Origin: Siphonodentalium dalli
Taxonomy: Eukaryota; Mollusca; Scaphopoda; Gadilida; Siphonodentaliidae
Direction of reading: 5' to 3'
Assembly: GCA_032622095.1 (NCBI GenBank)
Contig: CP136061.1
Location: 251,669,582 to 251,733,581 of the forward strand
DNA: 64,000 nucleotides
Shown: positions 57,010 through 64,000 of the stretch, piece after piece
Numbering within the stretch: the first letter of the stretch is position 1
Layout of the letters: every line of letters begins with the position of its first letter
Translations under genes and position numbers: made by a program
Notes under the pieces: model-generated
Databases searched by the model: none
What the model was told of the DNA's origin: nothing
The model's input: the letters and a program-made list of their open reading frames with translations, nothing else

Positions 57010-57808
57010 ACTCTTATAACTGTATGTGTAGAAACGATTACACATCATATGTGTAAACCCGGTTAATATACATAGCAATGTGTAGTTTTACATACAAATA
57101 CATGGACCAAGGGTCGTTCTACACATAATGTGTATATTTTGTTACACACAATTGTGTAAGAACGTAGAGCATGCGCATTGCGGTGCATTCAGTTTCACAG
57201 TCTGCTACATGACGGCCATGTTGTTTGACTATATTTTTTGGAATACAATCTACAGCGATCGTAGACAAGGAAGGTAAGTTCAGAATTCCGACTTGTGGGT
57301 ATAGTATTAATGATATATGAGGAATTATTTGTTAAAACTTTCATGGCGAATACTGCCCTTAGACTCGTTTATATGATTCTTGTTATACAATATACTAATA
57401 TTATGCAACCACGCCACGACCCTGGATTGCTCATTTTAAAACGAAAACTCACATATCACAGAGAAAATATTTCGTACCATTGTACGCCATGAAAGTTTTA
57501 ACATATAAATCTCCATATGTCATCAATACTATATACCCAGTTCGGAATACTGAACTTACATTCTTGTCTACGATCTGTATGTGTAAGATACAAAAATGTG
57601 TAAGGGATATATGTTGATTTTGTGCACACCGGTGTGTATAAATGTGTAGAAATTGACCCATTTATTGTGTAAAAAATGTTACACAATTTGTGTACGTACA
57701 TAAAACTACACATATACTACACAAATATGTTTAAGATCAAAAATGAATAATGATTGTGTAGCAGGGCTACACGTTGTATGCAGAAAACCTACACATTAGT
57801 CATAAGAG
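57010..57808. mobile_element. Palindromic element of about 800 bp
   Basis: The left half has 'cactcttataactgtatgtg', 'tgtgtagttttacatac' and 'gatcgtagacaaggaaggta' + 'agttcagaattccgactt'. The right half mirrors them: 'aagtacggaat'-type then 'gaacttacattcttgtctac', 'cataaaactacacata' and 'cacattagtcataagagt'. The arms total about 300 bp each with moderate divergence and a turn-over near 57.4 kb. TGTGTA/TACACA words are strongly enriched. No gene is seen. Confidence 0.75.
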
Positions 57809-59339
57809 TCAATTCGCCTATACGCACTGTCACTAACTCGCGGGCATATTGGATCCACCAGGTCCGGTTCCGTTGTTTTGATGTCACCTTCGTTGAGCAC
57901 ACAGCATATAGAAGGTAGCAATGTCACTCAAACTGCAGGCTATATTTCAGTCCCCTGATTCGCTGGCCAGATCACTGCCATCACGTATACAGCATATAAT
58001 GAAATATCTCATTTTGCATTTAAGACTTTTCTTGGTTACAATCCATTCTGCGTTATTCTGAGAAACTGAAATGTCCATATGTAGCAGTGATGAAAACATT
58101 ATATTACGCATGTTTCTAATGTTTCTAATACAGTGTACTAACAATCTTGATTATTATAACCCGACGACGGAGTCGCCCCCACTCTACGCCTCTCACTATC
58201 TTTCTATCAAACTATTCACTAATCGCGATTGCTTAGCATGGACCGTGATATCTTTTAATTTCAAATTGTGCGCGAAATACTGACGTCACTTCCTTCTCGG
58301 TTTTGAATCGTCCATTCTATCTCTGGTTTTAATTCAGTCAACATCGTGAACTCTTATACCTGCTTTTAGTTCAACTATGACATATATGACAATATGTTAT
58401 GTCTTTGGATTGGTCTTAAAGGGCTCTATCTGGATATATATTTATATTTTAATTAGTACTGTAGAATATTTTTGTGGTTATTTTTAGTCTCCACGGTGGA
58501 GCACTTGTTACTATTAATTCTTTATAATCACGGAAGTTTCCATAACTATTGAATATGTTCTTATTTGCAATTTGCTACTTGATGTAAACAGTATTTATTC
58601 CATATAATTCAAATACAGTGTATGTAACAAAAAAATATGAATCATGAATATTGGTTTATGGAGGGTATCCGACATCAAACATAAAGCTTATGTGGGTCGT
58701 TTCCAATTACGTGTGAATAAGCCCACACTGTGAGAATGATAACATAATATTAGGTAATTGTGTTCATACTAATTTTAGAAGATCGTTGTTGGTATATATG
58801 TTACTCAGCTACTCACCGTGTGGGCTGGATCGATAGATATCTCAAAATGAGATATTTTTTGTTCTTATGGAATAATAGAAAGAAATTGATTGAAAATAGA
58901 TTTAGTATAGCGGAACGAAGTATAGATCGGAATTGAGAAGAGTGTGAGGTGACATATCAAACGTTTGTGTGAGTCTGATATGCATTATAGGGAGGGGAGG
59001 TGGGGAGTGTAAATGATAAGCTATTGCTTTTAATTTCTGCACTAATTTTGTGTTCTGACCTAGCATGTTTGCATCCGAGCCGACACCACTATCAATTGGA
59101 TTTGTACGAATATCTAATAACACCAACATTAATATTTCTATTTCTCACGCGATTGTTGACGATATGAGTCGATTTGATAACTGTTAGGTGATAGATGATA
59201 TGCATGTGCGTGGTTCAAGAGGAAGTCCAATTTGCTATTCATGTGATTATTTATATTTTAGGGTTATATTCATATTTGTGTCGTCCTTCATGAGTGTGGA
59301 CTGACGAGTGATGTGAAGTATACATATATTCTTGAATGT
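57809..59339. other. Spacer, no gene supported
   Basis: About 1.5 kb with only short frames (65-75 codons) lacking domains. No repeat partner in the window was noticed. Confidence 0.35.
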
Positions 59340-60030
59340 TTATTTGCACATTTATACAATACATCAGTGGTACATATATGTATACACATTTACATGTGCA
59401 GGGGTGGCATGGCCAATGCAGGCCGTCTTCCTGTCACCCCTGTAATATAACTTCATATGTAGAATTAAGATGGCGTTCATATGTGAATAATGAGTATTTA
59501 CAACAAGGATGAGCGTTGAAGGGTTTATCAATGAGAAATCAGTTTGACATTCGAATATGTGTTTAATGTTAGGCCTAAGCTAGTTATGTGCGTGCATGAA
59601 ATTATATGTATTATTAAATTGCCCATTGTAGGTGAAGGTACCAGGGTGACTCATACTTGTTGGGACATGCCAATAACAGTTCAGTAATTTCAACTTGTTA
59701 CTCTGCAGGATTTACATTCTCGATTTTTACACATGGTATCATTACTATATTGTGATAATAGATTATTGGTGATAGACTTTTTGAATTGTGTTTTATTTGG
59801 AGAATTTTTGTGCGAAGTGTTCAAGCAGTTCCATACATTGGGGAATGCGTGTTTTGATAGTATTAATGAGAAATTGGTTCTCGTTTTTGTCATCATCAAA
59901 CTTCCGGCTTGTCTGGTTATAGATATGGGTGTATATTTTAATGGTTTATCAAATGATGATGGGAGAGTTTTATTTTTCCAATTATACATAAATAATGCGA
60001 TTTGGAGATGATACAGATCATGCAGTTTGA
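59340..60030 (-). pseudogene. Non-LTR retrotransposon 3' fragment 2 with coding end and 3' UTR
   Basis: The minus-strand frame from about 60030 to 59690 reads LYHLQIALFMYNWKNKTLP, then ITRQAGSL, then RTNFSLILSKHAFPNVWN and FKKSITNNLLSQY. This fits the C-terminal pattern of many animal non-LTR polyproteins ('H.TR...L..P..RT.F....I...G..IWN.L......S...FK...K..LL..Y'). The frame ends at 59690. The 3' region that follows on the minus strand contains a hairpin at 59399-59442 ('caggggtggcatgg' against 'ctgtcacccctg') and an AATAAA-type signal ('gtgcaaataaaca') at about 59338-59350. The element is 5'-truncated, so its RT core is absent. Clade not resolved. Confidence 0.7.
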
Positions 60031-60419
60031 TGATCTTTTACATTATATAAAGTATGTAGACAACTATATTAACTTTTCTTTATATCACCCCTCATCGTGC
60101 TCGGGACGGAAACAAGAAGGGGTAATACATATTCATTTGGAACTTGGCGAGATCAAATGGGAAAGAATTGTAACCGGAAAAAAACTCATATAAAAAATGT
60201 TATATTTAATTACGAATATACACGTGATGGCAGTGGTCAGACCAGCGTAGCAAGGGGACTGAACTCTGTCTTGCAATTTGAATGTCACTTTAGCAAGTTA
60301 TACGTGGTTGTGGAATCAGGGAGCTAAATGTGTTCTAGAGTCGGGGAGCGAGTACACCGTGGAACCCTAAAGGTGAAGGTAACTGAAGAATGACCTTCAC
60401 CTGATACATGCGACACGTT
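60031..60419. other. Spacer, nothing recognised
   Basis: Frames of 63 and 76 codons overlap here and show no domain. The RT fragment may extend slightly into this region but the frame breaks. Confidence 0.35.
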
Positions 60420-60645
60420 GTTTATTTGATTTGTACATAATATCTAAATAATTTAAACTGGTGAATGAATGGGGGAATGGATTTTTGTGAGCGGGAAATT
60501 TATTTAACTAGCTGCTGTAGTTCTGGATGACATCGCGTTTATTTGATTTGTACATAATATCTAAATAATTTAAACTGGTGAATGAATGGGGGAATGGATT
60601 TTTGTGAGCGGGAAATTTATTTAACTAGCTGCTGTAGTTCTGGAT
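60420..60645 (+). repeat. Perfect tandem duplication of 109 bp
   Basis: Positions 60420-60528 and 60537-60645 appear identical by eye, starting 'gtttatttgatttgtacata' and ending 'ctgctgtagttctggat'. They are separated by 8 bp ('gacatcgc'), giving a 117-bp period. The flank 'acacgttg' before copy 1 resembles 'acatcgc' before copy 2, so the duplication endpoint may use that short similarity. Confidence 0.95.
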
Positions 60646-60823
60646 TTTTCCAGATCAAATTTGGCTGTGGGATAGCCCCGTCGTACACTTGGGGATTTAT
60701 TTTTAAAAGTAAACACATGACCTATGATTTTTCTTGCATTTTCGTGATCAATTGGTGTCAATCTAGCTGGGTAAACATCACTGGTATGGCCTGCAGGGTT
60801 AAGCCTATTTGAACTTCAAGTGG

Positions 60824-61053
60824 TCAATTTTCCCTTAGAACGTCATCCTCTGCACCAGTATGTGACAACAAATGCGCCCTTTTCTGTATTGTTTTCAAAC
60901 GATAATCTTGCATTTCCACAACTACCCCATTTACTGCACAAAAATCAGCAGCATAAAAATACCCAGAACCCTTCCCTAACTTCTGGACACCACTAGACTC
61001 TTCCTGGAGATCTAGACATACATGATCGCCATATTTACGTAGGCTATGATTTT
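60824..61053 (-). CDS. Candidate last exon of an unrecognised gene
   Basis: The minus-strand open frame has 76 codons ending TGA at 60824-60826. It follows a possible acceptor ('gggaacag') and has no ATG near its start. The translation includes KYGDHVCLDLQEESSG, GKGSGYFYAADFCAVNGVVV and EMQDYRLKTIQKRAHLLS, a balanced composition quite unlike the surrounding chance frames. Just upstream, a different frame reads AADRLIIIEGNIPNREQK. The two frames would join if the AAAA run near 61050-61053 had one more A. A second A run (about 61108-61116) breaks the frame again. Homopolymer sequencing errors or pseudogene decay would both explain this. The family is unknown. Confidence 0.35.
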
Positions 61054-61189
61054 CTGTTCCCGATTAGGTATATTTCCCTCAATGATAATCAACCTATCAG
61101 CAGCCAGATTTTTTTTTCATGCTGACTCGAGTTTCCCTACACAAATTCAAGAAGCGAGTATATTTATAATTAGTTGTTTGTAACCAGTA

Positions 61190-61308
61190 TTACCGAGTCA
61201 TCAAGGGAGGTAAACCCTGCATGGAGTTTGGAGTGCATGCTCGCCATCATCTAGTCTTGATTGACAGCCGTCTTGTTCCAATAGACGTCTGATAACAGCT
61301 GCGGCCAT
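61190..61308 (-). CDS. Candidate first exon of the same unrecognised gene
   Basis: ATG at 61308-61306 in strong context ('aagatggccgc', which also resembles a YY1 site) opens MAAAVIRRLLEQDGCQSR and runs 35 codons to a stop at 61201-61203. An alternative ATGATGGCG start in another frame (about 61256) reads MASMHSKLHAGFTSLDDS to a possible donor 'tcg|gtaata' at about 61190. After a mini-intron of about 57 bp ending 'tttgtgtag', that frame would continue in phase as GNSSQHEKK. Which start is used, or whether both are relics, is not resolved. The gene would be about 125 residues. Confidence 0.3.
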
Positions 61309-61326
61309 CTTAATTTAAGATTAAGC

Positions 61327-61398
61327 TCCGCCCCCTCGACATCGACCCGCGCTTTCTTAGGATGACATTAACCAACACGAACACCGACTTCCGGGTTG
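61327..61398 (-). promoter_or_regulatory. Housekeeping-type promoter motifs
   Basis: On the minus strand, CCGGAAGT (ETS core, 'acccggaagtcgg', about 61385-61397) and GGGGGCGGAGC (GC box, about 61327-61337) lie 20-90 bp upstream of the ATG at 61308. There is no TATA box. This combination is common in broadly expressed animal genes and is the main support for a real gene here. Confidence 0.4.
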
Positions 61399-62435
61399 AC
61401 AGCACGTTTTTTGAAAACAATGGATCTAAATCTACTTGAAAACGATATGACACAAGGCTAAATCATAAAATTTAACATCATTGAGTAAAAGCACAAGAAA
61501 AGAGAGTCTGCGCGCTCCGCAATCGACCGCATTGAGTCAATTGACAGATGCACGATATTGGGCAATAAATTATAAACTGACTCACTAACTGACGGATCAC
61601 AAAATCTACATATGTAGGGCCATTAATGTCTTATTCTATATCTGATGACTGTTGGACATGAAGATCAAGCAAGTTTTTATCACTTTATTTCACCAATCAA
61701 CTTCAATCAATACTTTCTCATATGTTCTGTTCTGTCCATCTATTTCAATATTTGTTTACTTGTTGTTTGTCTGTTTTATCTAAATTACTCTACCTGTGAA
61801 GGTGACTTGATTGTCAATTAACTTATCTTTATCTTATCTTTACATATATGATAGGCCAATAGATATATATCTGTGTTGATTCGGTACGGTATTTAACGTA
61901 CAAGTCATATTTATAGCTCTATTAGTTGGGTTGTATGTGCGCCGTTGGAAGGTATTATGCTAATTATGTTGATGTTCTTGGTTGGTTCTTTCGGTTGATG
62001 TTATTTCACGGTGTCTGTATCGTCCAGATGATCAATTTGATTATTGTCATCACAGTCTTGAAAAAATGAATATTTCTATTGAGACTTATTTGCTCTTATT
62101 GCACAAATTATTAAATATTCAAAACAAATATACATTTGGTCAAAATTAATTATGAGCAGAGCCTGGTTGAAATGCTACGGTATGACGAATCATACTCGTC
62201 TACGAGCTACTGTCAGAAAAGATGCCATATATGCATGGTTCTGGTAATGGTTTGTATTTTGATGAGGTAAACTGCTCGTAACCTCCATTGTAGACAATTG
62301 CACACCAGGTTCTATTCATAAACAAATTAGAAATTTGTCAAAAGGAACTGTAGTAAACAAATGTCTGTCTGAATGACTAGATAATTGATGACTCGGGCAG
62401 ACATATACGGGGTAATCCAATGTTAATAATGATAA
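61399..62435. other. Spacer upstream of the candidate gene
   Basis: About 1 kb, AT-rich, with no repeat partner or exon recognised. Confidence 0.35.
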
Positions 62436-62580
62436 AACTGTTTTTACTACTAATGCTCATAAATATTGATGATCATTAGTGTGCAAAACACATGGTTTCT
62501 AACATATGCCTGTGAAAAGTGACCATGAAATGACTGTTGTCTCAAAAGCCTCAGGTGTGAGATGGGTTTTGGATTGATGG
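62436..62580 (+). repeat. Direct repeat, unit 1 (second at the window edge)
   Basis: 'actgtttttact' followed by 'gctcataaatattgatgatc', 'caaaacacatgg' and 'cctgtgaaaagtg' recurs from 63885 to the window end. The second copy lacks an internal segment of about 30 bp. Confidence 0.85.
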
Positions 62581-62667
62581 GCATGAATTATGCAATTTTA
62601 ATTTCATGACAGTGGATCTCATGCCTGCTTTACCTGTATGCCTTGTTTTGGACTTATGGAACATACT

Positions 62668-62822
62668 CATGGATTCCAAATAAACATGCATGCACATTTG
62701 TTATTTTCTTGGGAAATTCCCCCCCCCTGCACAGTGATTATTAGAGTCTGCAAGTTTATTAATTTTGAGGCTATGAAAATTTAAATCAGCACAAACTCAA
62801 GTTTTCTATATGATTCTGATAC
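62668..62822 (-). repeat. Dispersed repeat, copy 2 (inverted partner at 83-263)
   Basis: Reverse complement of the first repeat in the window, with a shorter C run ('ttccccccccctgcacagtg'). Confidence 0.75.
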
Positions 62823-63138
62823 CAAATTGATGAGCTTATAATGTTATCCATGTACATATTCAATTACATTATGGCATACATGTGAACATTTAAAGATTGA
62901 ATAAAACACTACATGACACATACTATGTTGATTCCTATGCTTGACCTACATATAACATTTTTAACTATAGTTGATGTTTTGCTCAAGAGTTTCCCCTGTG
63001 CTATTATTTGGGTCTGTACTGTTTTTAACTTTCAGTTTCAATGTAATTTTCCCCCTGCTCTATTATTTGGACCTGCACTTTTATTTGGAGCCCGAGAATA
63101 CCTGTATGAACACTATCAACAGACATGGTGTGAGTGTA

Positions 63139-63142
<4 letters not shown>

Positions 63143-63184
<42 letters not shown>

Positions 63185-63192
63185 TATATATA
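63143..63192. repeat. (TA)n microsatellite
   Basis: About 24 TA dinucleotides with one AA interruption at 63180-63182. Confidence 0.97.
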
Positions 63193-63574
63193 CATACATG
63201 TATAGAGGTTATCACCACATACATGTATGTTTAAGTAGGGATACAGCTACTGTTTCCAAAAACCAGGCATGCTAGGTTGGGTGTACTGGCTACCTCCATA
63301 CAAGATGTAGTCATCACAATACAAGTATGGTATAATGTCAGTATTATGGGTAAAATTCTAATAAAAGTTAGTGACATCAATTTCGTACCAGGTTTATAGC
63401 CATATTTATGAAAAGCATGAAGTAAGTTTGATCTTTCATCAATCTTAATGTATATTTCCACTGTATTTATCAAGTAAAACTTTCCCCACAACACAAGTTG
63501 GCATTTTATGTCACTTTGGTCGAGGTAATTCAATATTTCTGCAGCTGGATAAAAAATATCAAAATAAAATTTAA

Positions 63575-63664
63575 AAAAAAAATTCCCTACCTACTACCTA
63601 CCTTAATTTTAATTTTTTCACTCCGTTATCGGAAACATACAATCTTTTTTTTTTGGCCTAATGT
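63575..63664. mobile_element. End of a GGCC-type TIR element (right-end type)
   Basis: 'ctacctactacctacctta', T-rich spacer, 'ggaaacatacaatc' and 'tttttttttggcctaa' match the right end of the 55.4-56.7 kb element in layout. Confidence 0.6.
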
Positions 63665-63767
63665 AACGAGGCAGCATGTCCAACACAACCTTTATTATTA
63701 AACATCATAAAGTTAACATATTAAAATTTAAAGAAATATGGTCGAAATGAAAGAAATAATGTTGAGT

Positions 63768-63880
63768 GAGGCCAGAAAATAAAGATGCTTTGTTTCCGTA
63801 CATCGACCGACCCTAAAAATAACCCGCCGACCCTAAAAGTGTTTATTGTTATTTGGAGAAAAAGTTTTCTAATTTTTTTT
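63768..63880. mobile_element. End of a GGCC-type TIR element (left-end type)
   Basis: 'gaggccagaaaataaagatg', 'tgtttccgtac', 'cgaccgaccctaaaaataac' and 'cgccgaccctaaaag' match the left end layout of the same family. With the previous entry this gives two ends back to back, about 100 bp apart, so either two copies adjoin or one was rearranged. Confidence 0.55.
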
Positions 63881-63884
63881 TTAC

Positions 63885-64000
63885 TGTTTTTACGACTAAA
63901 GCTCATAAATATTGATGATTATTAGTGTACAAAACACATGGCTTCTAATAACATATCCCTGTGAAAAGTGTATGATGGGTTGTGGATTCCGATTGATGGG
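63885..64000 (+). repeat. Direct repeat, unit 2, truncated by the window end
   Basis: Matches 62436-62580 ('gctcataaatattgatgatt', 'acaaaacacatggcttctaa', 'ccctgtgaaaagtg', 'ggattccgattgatggg'). The offset is about 1.45 kb, so a longer tandem unit may continue beyond the window. Confidence 0.85.

Noticed and set aside
83-62822. Inverted repeats at both ends of the window as TIRs of one giant element
   Set aside because: The copies are diverged, lie at arbitrary distances from the window edges and enclose dozens of unrelated elements. A dispersed repeat family is the simpler explanation.

Overview
This window is animal nuclear DNA, most likely from a marine invertebrate and probably a mollusc. 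The base composition is AT-rich. It has many ACATGTACATGTA-type palindromic stretches and no dense coding. One dispersed repeat (13886-14320) ends in a run of ACGG/GGAC units followed by a short hairpin, with a body of the 'aaaaggggcgtaactctgg' type. From memory that style is common in molluscan and related lophotrochozoan genomes. No intact, recognisable protein-coding gene was found. The window reads as a gene-poor, transposon-dominated region.

Layout. 0-6 kb: an inverted-repeat element with TA target duplications (two copies), a foldback element with TTAA duplications, and a 395-bp TIR element. 7.3-8.1 kb: a head-to-head minisatellite. 11-20 kb: a 26-bp minisatellite, the mollusc-type repeat, a TIR element whose right end has grown into a 109-bp satellite, a TTAA element carrying two 67-bp hairpins, and a foldback element built of 15-16 bp units. 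21.4-22.2 kb: a decayed non-LTR retrotransposon C-terminus. 23.5-25.1 kb: a second short-unit foldback and more copies of the TTAA element. 27.0-30.65 kb: a near-identical 1.48-kb tandem duplication bounded by copies of a 645-bp TIR element. 31-36 kb: a second double-hairpin element, GC-tipped perfect hairpins and two non-LTR fragments on the minus strand. 36.35-41.57 kb: a 5.2-kb interval with diverged TIRs. 41.76-45.36 kb: a 43-bp minisatellite, a TIR element, and a TIR element that contains a 28-bp minisatellite. 47-51 kb: a decayed double hairpin, hairpins and a promoter-like stretch. 51.9-56.7 kb: a piggyBac-like (TTAA) element invaded by a Harbinger-like (TTA) element, followed by another TIR element. 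57-57.8 kb: a palindromic element. 59.3-60.0 kb: a non-LTR 3' fragment. 60.8-61.4 kb: the best candidate for a host gene (short exons, minus strand, behind ETS and GC-box motifs), reading frame broken and family unknown. 62.4-64 kb: a repeat unit that recurs at the window edge.

How the parts relate. Almost everything is explained by non-autonomous DNA elements (TIR, foldback, TTAA, TTA and TA target types), decayed non-LTR retrotransposons, and satellites that appear to grow out of TIR ends. The most interesting signals are: (1) a double-hairpin module shared by elements with different outer ends; (2) near-perfect 50-180 bp hairpins of unrelated sequence, several with a GC-rich tip; (3) minisatellites seeded inside TIRs, with an unexpanded sibling in the same window; (4) the possible hidden gene near 61 kb. 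Repeat boundaries were read by eye, so edges may be off by a few bases and identities are not calculated.
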